64,000 bases of DNA from assembly GCA_021234155.1 (NCBI GenBank), contig JAJEKV010000279.1, positions 60,001 through 124,000 of the forward strand. Reading direction: 5' to 3'. Source of the DNA: Isoetes taiwanensis (taxonomy: Eukaryota > Streptophyta > Lycopodiopsida > Isoetales > Isoetaceae). The translations under genes were made by a program, and so were the position numbers. The notes beneath the pieces were generated by a model that was not told where the DNA came from, ran no database searches, and was given only the letters and a program-made list of their open reading frames with translations. Shown here in pieces: positions 11,874 through 24,015 of this stretch. Each line of letters opens with the position of its first letter. Position 1 is the first letter of the stretch.

Positions 11874-12246
11874 GACGGATGTACTTGTAATGTGGAAAGC
11901 CCGGGAGCCGGGAGGTGAACAAAGACCGCTTCTCATGGCGCTGCACCAACCCTGCATTGGTGATGCCATTTTTATAAATCCTCAGGCATTGTCTTGCCTA
12001 ACACAAAATTGCCGTCTTCGTGAGTTACTCTCCATTGTCCTTCTTGTTTGTTTTCTTTTTTGGTTGTTTATATGAAATTCTGCATTGCTCAGAATCAGAT
12101 TGTCAAATCTGGAGCACATTAGGGATTTATGCATTTATGCAACTACTGATGCTAATGATAATCGTTAAGCGAGCAATGTGGTAGTGGTACACCATAAACT
12201 TCTCAACTCTGTTATTTAAGCAATGTTTTTTTTGCAGAAAGACAAC

Positions 12247-14893
12247 ATGGCCACTGGTTATCACGCTTTCATGTTCTGTATACTTGTCACCTTCCTTGGA
12301 AGCTTTGCAAGTGCTGGCGTGACAAGCAGATATGTCCGCAAGCTTGAAGCCGATACAGATTTACCGCTTGACAGCGAATATTTCAAAATCCCCTCCGGAT
12401 ATAATGCACCTCAACAGGTTAGGCCATTTGTTTTCTTATCATTTTGGTCTCCATCTCTAATCAACAAAGTGTGTAACAGGTGCATCTAACTCAAGGAGAC
12501 AGTGAGGGAAAATCGGTCATTGTGTCATGGATTACCCCACATGAGGACGAGAGTAAGGTTTTCTATGGGATGATAAAAGGAACTTATGCACATGCTGCAA
12601 CTGGTACAATGACAACGTATAAATTTTACAACTACACCTCAGGGTTTATACATCATTGCACACTGAGAAATTTAAAAGTATGTAAATTTATCGAAAGATT
12701 CTTCTTTTACTTTATACAAGAATAATCTTTCACTTTATACAAGAATGGCGCCTATGTTTCACGTTACATATATGTTGCTATGAACCAGTAAGGTTTCATC
12801 CTGGATTGCAAATTGCTTATATTCTATAAAACTTTCCTTTACAGCATGAAACGAAATACTTCTACAAAGTTGGTAGCGGGGATTCCGCTCGTGAGTTTTC
12901 ATTTATTACACCTCCAGCAGTTGGTCCAGATGCTGCTTACACGTTTGGCATCATTGGTGAGTATAGTTGACTTCCTATAGAACCATTAATGGTTCCACAG
13001 AAGACTTAGTGAGATGAATTATTGGAACTTGAATTAACTCAGGACCTGTCATTCTGGTAACATTTCTACTGCAGCTAATGAACCATTACAAGCCTTGAAC
13101 ATAGGCATTTGTGTGTAGTATTTTGATTATGTAGCAAATGCATAGATAAGCTTGATACTAAAAGGCAAATAATATTTGTAGGGGACCTTGGTCAGACAAT
13201 CTCGTCATTGACAACGCTTCAACATTATTTGGGGAGCATTGGACAGGCTGTGTTATATGTAGGTGATTTATGTTATGCGGACAACTACCCCTATGACGAC
13301 GGTAGGAGATGGGACACTTGGGGACGTTTAGTGGAGCCAAGCACTGCATTTCAATCCTGGATCTGGACTGCTGGCAATCACGAGATTGAGTTTAATCCTG
13401 CAATTGAAAGTAGGCATCCAAAACTGAAAAAACTTAAATTGATAGTTTGACGTTGCTTGCCATTGCAGGGAGAAACAACTGAGTTCAAACCTTATCTCCA
13501 TAGGTTCCACACTCCTTATCATTCCTCAAATAGCACCTCTCCACTTTGGTATTCAATTGACCGAGCATCAGCACATATAATAGTTCTATCTTCATACTCT
13601 GCATATGGTGAGTGAAAGTGACAAGCAGTGTCGTCAGTTCTATTATTTACCTGATTTGAATGATGTGCATTTTATTTAGTTTCTATGTGTCTGACAGAAA
13701 CAATGTAGGTGCGAATATAAAGTAGAAAGAAATCCAAAATTTAATATTTTGCTTTCATGATTTGTATAAGTTAAATAACATCTAAAGGAGAAGCGATGTT
13801 GAACCAATTTGTGCTTAAGAGTCTTTCTACATGGTGACTATAGCACTGCTTAGTTTTTGCAAATACTGTTCTGTACTTGGTAATTTCTGCTTTCTTACTG
13901 AAGATTATGTGGTTCGAACATAGATAAATATGAAGTGATACAAGAGAAAAAACACTCTGAAGTTGACATGCTGGATTACGATAATGAAAATCAAGCTTGC
14001 ATGCAGGAGCAGAATCTCAATTTAGTATTGCTTTAGCTGCTTTTAAAATGTCATCGTGCTAACAGCCTACTGTTTTAGGAAAGTACACCCCACAGTACAC
14101 TTGGCTGAAAAACGACCTCAAGAATGTTGATAGGGAAAAAACACCATGGTTGATAGTACTTTTGCACAGTCCATGGTACAACAGCAACAATTATCACTAC
14201 ATGGAAGGGGAAACCATGCGTGTCCAGTTCGAATCATGGTTTGTCCAATACAAGGTGGACATTGTTTTTGCAGGCCATGTTCATGCATATGAGAGAACAG
14301 TAAGTCCATCCTTTTCATGAATATTTATGGGATCAATTCTCTTGTTTTTTTACTTTTAATAGGCAGCAGTCATTCAATGACAATGGCATATAGACCATCA
14401 TGGCCTAGCATTTTGTCTCTGCTGATTCTGTTTAAAATTATAACTATCATGTGTGTATGCTCTAGGTGTATGTTTAAATGAAAAGCAATCTTACTTGGAA
14501 CTTTGCTTTTCCTCAGCATCGTGTTTCTAATATTGCTTACAATGTTGTAAATGGGAAGTGCACACCGATCCTCGATGAATCAGCTCCTGTGTACATTACA
14601 ATTGGTGATGGGGGCAACATAGAAGGCTTGGCTGCGAAGTAAGCTCCTCGGCTCTTTAACGTTTTTACTATTCGCCACATAACGTGCGGGTTAAAATTAA
14701 TTGTTCCTTTTTCTCTTTTAGTTTTACAGAGCCTCAACCTGTATATTCAGCATTCCGCGAAGCAAGCTTTGGACATGCTATTCTAGATATAAAGAACCGC
14801 ACGCATGCTCTCTATTATTGGCACCGAAATGAAGATCAACAATCCGTTTTAAGTGATAATGTCTGGCTTTCTAACCAGTATTTTAAGGTCTAG
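12247..14893 (+). CDS. Purple acid phosphatase, secreted, plant high-molecular-weight type
   Basis: A metallophosphatase that releases phosphate from organic esters, normally in the cell wall, apoplast or vacuole. Coding exons are 12247-12417, 12480-12677, 12845-12956, 13182-13409, 13473-13607, 14079-14299, 14517-14638 and 14722-14893, about 452 residues, the usual size for the plant homodimeric class. Residues 1-23 are a signal peptide. The N-terminal fibronectin-like domain starts at [13 protein letters not shown]. All seven metal ligands are present: D162 (GDLG), D189 and Y192 (GDLCYAD), N226 (GNHE), H311 (LLHSPWY), H348 and H350 (GHVHAYER). The C-terminus has the family phrases GDGGN and [18 protein letters not shown]. 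The ATG at 12247 follows a 3' splice site (AG at 12236-12237), so a 5' UTR intron (about 12020-12237) is likely. The exon 4/5 junction is non-standard; see findings. Upstream P1BS sites suggest induction by low phosphate. Confidence 0.95.
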
Positions 14894-15207
14894 CATAAAG
14901 TCACCATGTATTTGCTTAAATGGAACCCATAACATTACATCAACATGTGGGTTCCTCTGTGTTTGTAGTTTTCTCACGCACGTGGTAAGCTGCCTGTAGT
15001 TTTCTCACGCACGCAATAAGCAATTTGAGGCACACCTCTCCCAAATAAAGTTCACCACCACATCCTATTTCACAAACTTTAATATAACCAATATATTACC
15101 AGTAAAACAACCTATTAGATAAACCAATATCATGATAGTGGTTGCATCACTTTAGATAACGAAATTCTAACATCACGATAATATAAAATACTTTCATGGA
15201 ATGTGTT
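14894..15207. other. 3' flank of the phosphatase gene
   Basis: Presumed 3' UTR and intergenic DNA. A phrase TGTAGTTTTCTCACGCACG occurs twice, about 30 bp apart (near 14966 and 14996). Nothing else recognised. Confidence 0.5.
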
Positions 15208-15706
15208 CTTAGGGTACATTCTTAAGTTAAACTATGGTTTTTAACTAAATTTACATTCGCACTACTAGTTAAGTTAGTATATAGTTAAGAAATATAGTTA
15301 AGAATTTAGTTAACTTTTTTTAATCAAAAACACTAACTAAACTTGACTTCGCACTTGGTTCAGTTAAGTTAGCAAAATTAACTAAAAGTTAACTAAATTA
15401 AAAATTAGCACTAAAAGTTAAATGACCTCATAGAGGTCACTTTAAGTTTAGTTAAATGTGCTTATTATTTTTTATGCCTTTGGCTAACTTAACTAGACAT
15501 GTTCGAAAGCATTTAGTTAGCTAGTTAAGTTATTTTTTAACCAAAATTTTTAACTAAACGAGTGCGAAATGGTTTTCCGTTAAGCTAGCCTAACTAATTT
15601 TTTTAACTAGCTTTGTGTGAAGGCAATCACCCGGTTAGTGTTAACTTAACTTAATGGTAAAAGTTAACTTAACTAAGCTTAACCATAGGTGCGAATAGAC
15701 CCTAAG
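15208..15706. mobile_element. 499-bp foldback (MITE-like) element
   Basis: The ends are inverted: CTTAGGGT at 15208-15215 and ACCCTAAG at 15699-15706, followed by partially matching arms containing CTATGGTT / AACCATAG. The interior is a chain of AGTTAACTTAACTAA-type phrases on both strands. It folds around a central dyad, ATGACCTC / GAGGTCA, near 15421-15438. No coding capacity and no clear target duplication. Confidence 0.7.
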
Positions 15707-16632
15707 ACTTCTAAAGTAGATATCTTGAAAATACTCCTCAATATTGTGTTCACAAAAGTCGGTACCAAGCACTCTCTTTTCCATTTGGAATCAAATTAAA
15801 ACATCAAAGACCACCTCTTTGGAGCCTACTTTTTAACTTATTAATATATCTCATTTCGCTATTGAGCTCTTCCCACATCTTATTTAATGGATTCATAGTA
15901 GCTCGTCCTGACAAAGTTATAAAACTCATTTAATGGATTCGAAATAAAACAACATCCATAGAAATTTTGGCCAAGAAAAAAAAAAGCTCATCCCCAGTGC
16001 TAAAAGGGTTTATATACTAAAACAGCCATATCTACCAATGAAGGATAGTATGGTTATCCACATAAGTGAATGGGATATGATGAGATGGTAGGGCTCTGCT
16101 TCTGCTCGTAACAACCAACTCTATACATGGATTGTATAGCTTTAACTGTGCAAAATGATATTTTGATATTTTTATTGGATTGATCTATTTGACTGCATAG
16201 CGAAAGTTCCTAATTAAATGCGGTTAGAGCCTCCCAATCATAAGCCATGAGCTGATTGAAGAGTGCACGATTCTAAAACTTCTTTGCTTTGACGATAGGA
16301 TTATATAACCTATTTAATAGCGTGCATGCTAAAACAACAAGTCCTTTGCTTTCTTGGCTTTGCTCTCTTTTTTTGCCCAATTTTACTTTGTAGCAAATCT
16401 CCAAATGAGGAGAATCCACATATCTTATAGCATCCATAGTTGTTGGTTTATGGTTGTGCGGGGCACGAGCAAGGCCAAAGCTTGAAGAGGAAGGCATTAG
16501 AGCTGAGGCGCTTGAAGGGTAAAGGTAATAAATGAGGGGTATATATAAGGACAGTTAGGGCTAGGTCATAAAGTATGTATAAAGGAATAAAGATAAGTTT
16601 AATGTAAATGTACTAAAGTTACTTTAAATGAT
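15707..16632. other. Intergenic, nothing recognised
   Basis: AT-rich sequence without domains or obvious repeats. Confidence 0.5.
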
Positions 16633-16665
16633 ACTAGTAATGGGTGCCCGGCGTTGCCGGGCATA
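16633..16665 (-). mobile_element. Helitron-like 3' terminus
   Basis: Read on the minus strand: a hairpin of TGCCCGGC, loop AAC, GCCGGGCA, then seven bases (CCCATTA), then CTAG followed by T. That is the hallmark of a Helitron 3' end (a short GC hairpin 6-12 nt before CTRR inserted next to T). The element body would extend to higher coordinates. Its TC 5' end was not identified and no Rep/helicase coding was seen. Confidence 0.5.
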
Positions 16666-17658
16666 AGTACATTTTTAAGTGGGTAGTTATGAAATTATTT
16701 TGCTATATTCAAAAGGAAGCCAGGGCAAAATAATTTGCAGAAGATTTTAAGCAGCTCGAAGATTGGTTGTGTTACTTAAGTTACATATGAATTTGATCTT
16801 CTTGTTGATCATTTCTATAGTGGTTTCTTTTGTTCAAACATCATTGCAATACATGGCTTTTTCAACCTAATGATGATAATATTATGAACCTATACTAATA
16901 TTTGTGAAACAACATTTGCACAGTTTCTATAGTCCAAGTTTGATCACTACGTGAAGCAATATACAACATGTGAGTTTTTTGAATTCTAGGAATATATCCT
17001 ATTTGTATGTGCCACGTATAAACATGGAAATATGGCAAGCAACATGTTCTCTTTTTTCAATACACTCGATGCAACGAAGAACATATGGAGTGCACGAACA
17101 AAATCATACAAATAAAACTAAGGCTTCGGAGAGATAAAATGCAACAAACAAAAATTGCAGTGTTACAAAAAAGGAACTATAGAATTTAGGTTCACGTCTA
17201 AACAACCTTTTGTACTGGGTGCTCAACGATATAAATTGGGAAATGCAGTACATTTTATTTTGATTGAATTGAATTGAATTTTATCATTCAGATACTTTTC
17301 AGGCGATTGTGATCATCATTGTTATGCATATGTATGCACCTGTTATTAGCGGCTAGTATTGTCTACCATTTGGAAGGTATGAAATGTTCGTGCTTTTAAG
17401 ATTGATATGGCACCCACACAAAGATTAGAGTACTTATGTTGTTGTGTTTTGTTGATATGGTGCCTGAGACAAAGATTAATTAGAGTACCTGTACTTTTAA
17501 TATAAAAAAATGTCATTTATTCTCATGGGCCAATGGCTTTAAGAAATGTGAGTCCCATAAGTTTAAGTTTGTCAATTCGGCTAGCACAACCATCATTGGT
17601 CATTTCCTAAGTGTTTAAACATAATGATACCTTTGACTGTAATGTTTATCAAAATAGA
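16666..17658. other. Possible Helitron interior or intergenic DNA
   Basis: AT-rich, no coding domain. A phrase TTGATATGGTGCCTGAGACAAAGATTA near 17452 resembles one at 17402, suggesting a small local duplication. Confidence 0.4.
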
Positions 17659-18165
17659 CTATTCTATTCTATTCTATTCTATTCATTTGGTGGAATACAT
17701 GGGGATTGTAACTCTCTTCTCCTTTCTTACATCTAGAAGGTATGAATATCAAACTTTCTTGCTTATGGAGTGCATGTTTGCATGTTTTCCTTTGTGGATT
17801 GAATACTATTCTAATATGTCTCTGATATATTGTTAGCGGTGACACCTATGGCACCCTTAATAGGATATGTGTTTGCTGCATGTATTTGCAGAGTTCGTAG
17901 AATATTAGATTTGCCAGTAATTGTCATTACAATCCATTTGTCCTGAGCATTGCTTACAGTCTTGGCACCCATACTAGCTACCCCTGATACTCACTAATGT
18001 AGTATATATGAAATATATAGCATTTTTGTTTGTGACATTCATGTGGAATATATTCCACACTCTCTCCAATCTGGTATTGCAATCCCCAAGAACAATGCTA
18101 ATTTGCTATTAAGGTACTTCACATTCTCAAGAGGTATGGTATATACGCTCATCGTGCGTGATTTA
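17659..18165 (+). repeat. Dispersed repeat, inverted relative to 23430-23903
   Basis: About 475 bp from 17689 to 18165 matches the reverse complement of 23430-23903, including CAATCCCCAAGAACAATGCT, CTGAGCATTGCTTACAGT and TATATTGTTAGCG blocks. The left edge is a short (CTATT)n run at 17659-17688, as if the end were a target-primed tail. The reading frames in it do not resemble a known protein. Likely a non-autonomous retroelement family. Confidence 0.7.
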
Positions 18166-18319
18166 TCAGGATTCAAGTTCCTAGAGTAGGAGATTTATAA
18201 ATATAAGCAAGCTTTTCTCTGTTTAACTGATTTATATTTTTGCTTTTGTTAATGACATAGGAGGCAATAAAGCTTTGTTCAAATATTGACAACATGTGAG
18301 GCAATACTCTAGGAGATCA

Positions 18320-18735
18320 TGAAAATAATGTATTAAAACTCCTGCAAAACCCGACAGTCTAGGTGAGTTTGGTTCGTCTTTTTATGCCATGCCTACATTG
18401 TAAGATAATTTCAAATCTATAAGATTGTTGAAGTTCATGGTGGAAAGACCAGCTTTCATTCCTTGCTTGACCAGTGCTTCCTTTTTGTACTTTAGATCTG
18501 GAAGTAATTAAATTGATTATGAATGTGTTTAGGTGGTCATGGAAGAACTGTGTTAAAACTCTTGCAAAGCCCCTCACATAAAACTCCTGCAAAGCCCCTC
18601 ACAATCTAGGTGAGCTGCAGTTATCTTCTTTATGCCAAGTCTATATTATAAACTAATTGCAAATCTATAAGTATTGTTGGAGTTCATGTTAAATGAACAG
18701 TTTCCCTTCTTGCGGTGATTTGTGCTTTAGGGCTT
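18320..18735. repeat. Imperfect tandem duplication, about 245-bp period
   Basis: The phrase AAAACTCCTGCAAA(A/G)CCC and the following 150 bp occur at 18335 and again at 18578. There is an extra short copy of the leading phrase at about 18554. The copies have diverged. Confidence 0.75.
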
Positions 18736-19484
18736 CGTGCTTTTGGGCTCTACACATAATCAACAAGTTCCAAAGTCTTCATGCAACTTGATCTATTAAT
18801 TTTCATTCTGATGCTTCTATAGGCGAGTCAATCTTCCAGAACCAAATCCCTTGCATAGCCAGGGAAGACAAGGCCAGGAAAGACGAGGCAGCAAATATGG
18901 CTGCTACATCATGTAAAGTGCCCCAAAATTGTTTTGTTCCCCCTGCAGGAGCATATTTATTCAAAAACCTATGCTTCTAATAAATGTCAAGTACTGCCTA
19001 TACAATCCAGTATGTGCAGGATCGTGGTTGATATAAGTCATAACAATATGACTCTTTAAACCAGTTGAAATTCTAGACGCAAGATTACCAAGCAATTTCA
19101 CTATATATCTTGCATTTGTATTTCATCAAAACCTTATGACAAAAACATGCCAGGAAAGCCACGACATTATTTGATGAATGTGTGATCCATTTATACTATT
19201 TATGTTTGCAGCTTTTGCTAGATTGTAAATCCTACTACTTCTAAAAATAATATGCTTTCATACATGAGAAGATGTAGTCCAGTCCACATAGACACCATAA
19301 ATTGCAGTTTAAAGGACCTTACTTGCATTTCAGATCTATTGTTGGAGCATTACAAGGTGCTTACAACCTCATATTTTCGCAACCCATTGTGAAGCCATTG
19401 CTGTGTTTTATTGGCACATACCCTATATATGAAGGCGACCTAGAAAATTACTTTCATTCAAAGAATGGAGACGGTAGCATTTTG
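18736..19484. other. Intergenic, nothing recognised
   Basis: A plus-strand frame at 19302-19511 follows a possible 3' splice site and is interrupted by the LTR insertion at 19490. Its product is not recognised. Confidence 0.4.
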
Positions 19485-22400
19485 GACCATGTGACGAGCC
19501 TGCCGAGTTGACCCTCCTGGCAACTCGGGATCTTGTCAAACTTCTATAATTCTAGGTTGATAATACTGGTGAAGAATTAAATCTTCCTTTCAATTGAACT
19601 TACTTACTCCAAATTCAATGAACAAATGTTTATAAACTCAATATAATCAGGTAAGGTCAACATCCAATAAATCAACATTCTCGATAGAGATAACATCCAA
19701 CTCTAGCAATTCAACCCTAGAATCTTCTCGCTCAACCACGAGCCACAACTGCACTGCTACCGTTAGCTTGACCACCGCCTTGCTCACTCACTGCACATAT
19801 GCACTCACTGGGGTTAGTCAAGTGGGGGTCCCTGGCTGCCGCTGCATGCATGGAAATACTCAGCAAATCTTGGGTAAGCACAAACACAGACGGAAAATCC
19901 TACGTGAGCACAGTGCTAAGACAATGACAACCTAATGCAAAGGAATATAACACATGAGCAACAGAAGCAAAGAACATAGCCAAAATACCAAATCATCATA
20001 AACATAGCTCCGGGACAATGGGAAGCTCAGCCAGCCTATATACAGGCCCCGTTAGCAGCATGTTGCCCAGCCAGCTTACATTCCAAGCCCTGTAGCGGGT
20101 GGTGGGGTGAACCTCAGTATCAAAGATACCCTCTCAAATTTACGCCCGCTTTGGAGGACCTCTTACCATGGGAGTTCACAAGAGTTGACTGACGTAGCAA
20201 TCCCTGCCAGGAGAACTACGCCCGGTGTCACAGAGTACAAGAATACAACATAGAACACAGGTGAACATGAGCATGTCGGAGCAACCTAGGCCACCGAACC
20301 TAGAAGCCCGACCCCGGAGGTTCCAATAGACATGATCAAATACCAAGACAACAGTGGAACAATGCAAAGACCAAGACATGTGAAGTTCATTAGAATATTC
20401 CCTATACATGTGCCTAGATCATACCGTTGTCGAGGTTGCCCATACCTGTTGAAGTAGCTTTCCCAATGAACCCTACAATGACATAGAAGTATATCTCATA
20501 CTTAGCATTTTCACAATACTTACAGCTTACGCTAAGGCGATTCCCCCCATTAAGGAATGCAACTCCACATTAGCTTCTGATAAATCCGTTGGTCATAGTA
20601 ACTTACCATACTTCTTGCAAATAATTCTCATCCAATACCATGTCGGAATAGCTAAACTTACTGACACGGGTGATGATCACAATCTAATCACGTCGATGAA
20701 GTCGCAAGCATGGCTATCATTGATGTAGCTCGACGTCTCACGTGCTTTCTTTGAACAAGGAAAGATACTACCAATCCACACAATGCAATACTTGCCTCAT
20801 AACCATTCTCCCATGGGGATAATCCATTAGCTATGATGCCTTTGATAAAATACAATGCAACAACTTAGAAACTTACATGTATACACTTAGACTAACAAAG
20901 TTTGCTCCACGCCATAGCCTCATCCGACACTCCATATACCTCATATTGCTCTAGGCCCAACTTCTCCAGATCTCCAAAGTTCCAACATCTATTTCTTTTT
21001 GAACCATTGTTAACTAAGGTTTTTTAACATTCTAATTAAAAACCCACTTTCCATAGCTTAAGATTTATTAATGCGTCTTAATGTGGAAACTCCAAATCTT
21101 GCACTCCTGGCTTAAAAATCCACAGGACCTCATGACCCAGAATCGGATATAGCCTCTGCCAACTTACCATAAAACCAGGCTTCATCTCCAGGAACCACTC
21201 GTTCAATGCCTCATGTTACTTTAGGACCTTAACTTGTTTAATTCAACAAAGCATACTTAAATAACTAATAATCAAATCAGACCTATCTCCTGCATCTGTA
21301 CTGAACTTACTATTGTGGATAGTCTGTGCTAGATCCCTGCCTTTGTACTTCCATAGTTTCCCTTATACTCCTTGTATATTTATTTATCCACTTCTTATAA
21401 CTTTATTTAAGGTGTACATGATATTTGTTAACAAGACATCAAGGAAAAGGACAAATAAAACAACGAAACAACCAACAAACAGATCGGGTTCTGGGCCGGG
21501 TTGCAACTTTCGAGCTGCCCACAATGCATCGAGGTTCTAATGCCCAAATCGGCCTGTTCCATGTCATATCGGGATGTTTCCAAATCTTCCGGCTCCGGGT
21601 CGGCTTGCGATTCGATTCATTGCATGAAAAAAAACCGTTTATTTGCGACCCATAACTTCTCAACTAGATTCCTCCCGCATCAATTTCGCCCTACTCCAGG
21701 CTCTTTTAGGATAATTACCATGCATCTAGATTAGCTTCTATTCCATCTTTCGTTCCTCTGGATGTTTCTGCATGCCATACTTTCTCGAACATACATAGCC
21801 AAAACTTCTTATCAATTCATGCATAAATCCAATAATATCAGCCCATGTACCTCAGATTAACTCAACAAAACCCCACCTATAAGAAGATGTTTGATGTCGT
21901 TCTTGATGTAATCTCCAAGCTCTTGCCTCTTTGGTGTCTCCAACAGAATCCTTCTATGCTCTGCAATTCGTCTCTGACCTCCTACAAAAGCTTTGCAAGG
22001 CTCCTTCTCAAAACACAAGAAAACCCTTGCTTTTAAGCTCTCTACACATGCAAGCACGCATGCATGCATGCCATGCATGTATACATGCATATTTAAATAC
22101 GCATGCTGCCTCATCAAGTGGCCAGGTCCGTTACAGTCTCCCCTTCTAAGAATTAACCCATGTCCTCATGGGTCAATCATAGATCCAAGCACTTCTCAAA
22201 TCCCTTATAACTATCATGATCATGTATTCACCAAACTACAAGGGAAACTGTACCTCAACATTGTCAAAAGTTACTTCCATCGCTTACATGGAGAATTCTC
22301 CCTTATCACTTTATTGCTAACCACCAAGCCTCCAGATACTGCTCCTCCCTCTGAGGATACCATCTCCTGATGTCTCTAAAAGAAAAACCATTAGCATCAT

Positions 22401-22531
22401 AATTCCACAATCTCAACTTACTCTCTGAATTGCCATGTCAACTCCCAGAGATCCAACATTGCTCTGATACCAACTGTGACGAGCCTCTTGAGTTGCCAGG
22501 AGGGTCAACTCGGCAGGCTCGTCACAGACCC
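19485..22531 (-). mobile_element. Non-autonomous LTR retrotransposon with one large LTR and a foldback terminus
   Basis: Read on the minus strand. 22461-22472 is TGGTATCAGAGC, complementary to initiator tRNA-Met (primer binding site). 22136-22152 is purine-rich (polypurine tract) and abuts an LTR beginning TGTAACGGACCTGG at 22135 and ending GGCTCGTCACA at 19490. That 3' LTR is about 2.65 kb, while the internal region is only about 325-340 bp with no coding domain. The expected 5' LTR is reduced to 22475-22526, a palindrome made of the LTR end and its inverse. The flanks are GACCA (19485-19489) and GACCC (22527-22531), an imperfect 5-bp target duplication. It is related to the fragment at 6925-8974. 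Confidence 0.65.
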
Positions 22532-22965
22532 TATGTCTTCGCGAAAGAATTCCCAACACCCACAAGATGAAGTTCTCCAATGCATAGTATGATCTTCTAT
22601 ACAGCCAATTACTTACTGGGAGGCCATCAACAGCTTGAATGTGGGCTAGGCTACTTAATAGCCATGTTTTCCTGGTAGAAATTCGAGCACGATCAACTAC
22701 CAAGGTCACATACACTAACTAGATATACTCAACATGCAAGGCAACGAGTGCATAGATTTAATATTTCTTTGCAAATTCGATCTTATTCAACTCCTCATTC
22801 ACAGAAAGACTAGCTTTAAGAGATGCTTTCTATTTCTAAATGGCGCCATATAATAATGGTTGTTAAAAATTCATAGAGTCGAATCTTAATGTTGTAACCA
22901 TGCACCTGTGCGTTTGGGAAACTAGCTACGTAGCCTGGCGCAGGCGTCCACCTGGCGTGACAGAT
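22532..22965. other. Intergenic, nothing recognised
   Basis: Right flank of the LTR element. No domain or RNA gene seen. Confidence 0.5.
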
Positions 22966-23120
22966 CTGCCACGTCACGATGTCAGACGTCGCAGTAGACG
23001 TCGCATGCGACATTCCTGCGACGTGACGTTGCATTGATGTCGCATGGTCACGTCAATTGCGACGTCACGTGACTCAGACGTCGCAAGCCCACGTCGCTAA
23101 ATGTCCATTCTCTTGTTGTG
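22966..23120 (-). mobile_element. CACTA-like transposon end (subterminal repeats)
   Basis: On the minus strand the sequence starts CACAACAAGAGAATGG at 23120, followed by TTTAGCGACG. It then carries eight or more copies of GCGACGTC/GCGACG in both orientations down to about 22970. Plant CACTA (En/Spm) elements have CACTACAAGAAA-type ends and arrays of such subterminal repeats. The matching other end and a transposase were not found. Confidence 0.5.
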
Positions 23121-23339
23121 TACAACAACAAATGATGCTACCCTTAGCATAGCGTATGGTGAGTAATTGTGTTGCCCTTAGGTTTTATGCGTAGTAGAGT
23201 AATGGGGGAATTGCCACACCTTTGTTTTTATCCAATCCTGCATCTAAACCATTAATTAACTTTGTCATTTGCAGCGTGCATGCTTTTTCCTCCCTTAAAC
23301 CATGCAACAACTATCAATATTGTAGATTTCTTTGAAAAC
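23121..23339. other. Intergenic
   Basis: Nothing recognised between the CACTA-like end and the dispersed repeat. Confidence 0.4.
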
Positions 23340-24015
23340 TGCAACTCTTATTTCCAAATGCAAGTACTATCCAATCCCCAAAAGGAAAACATGCACAATA
23401 GAATCTTCATAAGCAGGAAAGGAAATTTGATATTCATATATGTAGCTCTTGAGAATGTGAAGTACCTTAATAGCAAATCAGCGTTCTTGGGGATTGCAAT
23501 ACCAGATTGCAGAGACTGCAACATATTCCACATGCATGTCATAAACAACAATGCTATATATTTCATGTATACTGTATTATTGAGTATCAGGGGTTGCTGG
23601 TATGGGTGCCAGCACTGTAAGCATTGCTCAGGACAAATGGGTTGTTTGACAATTACTGGCAGATCTAAGGTTTTATGAAATTTGCAAATAGATGCAGCAA
23701 AAACATATCTTATTAAGAGTGCCATCGGTGTCATCGCTAACAATATATCAAAAACATATTAGAAAAGTATTCAATCCCCAAAAGGAAAACATGCAAACAT
23801 GCATTCCATAAGCAAGAAATAAAGTTTGATATGCATACCTTACAGATGTAAAAAAGGAGAAGAGATTTACAATCGCCATGTGTTCCACCAAATGAAAACT
23901 GCAATTCTTGTTTCCAAATACAAATATGGTATTCAATCCACAAAAGGAAAACATCCACAATAGAATCTTCATAAGCAGGAAAGGAAGTTTGATATTCATA
24001 TCTTACAGATATAGC
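23340..24015 (-). repeat. Dispersed repeat with three internal copies of a 100-bp block
   Basis: 23430-23903 matches 17689-18165 in inverted orientation. In addition, the block containing AAAAGGAAAACATGCACAAT and GGAAAGGAAATTTGATATTC appears near 23380, 23780 and 23945 with drift. The open frames on the minus strand (23348-23743, 23737-24108) are therefore repeat-derived and not genes. Confidence 0.7.

Noticed and set aside
13910-13935. GGTTCGAA resembling a tRNA T-loop
   Set aside because: No acceptor or anticodon stem around it; it lies within a phosphatase intron.
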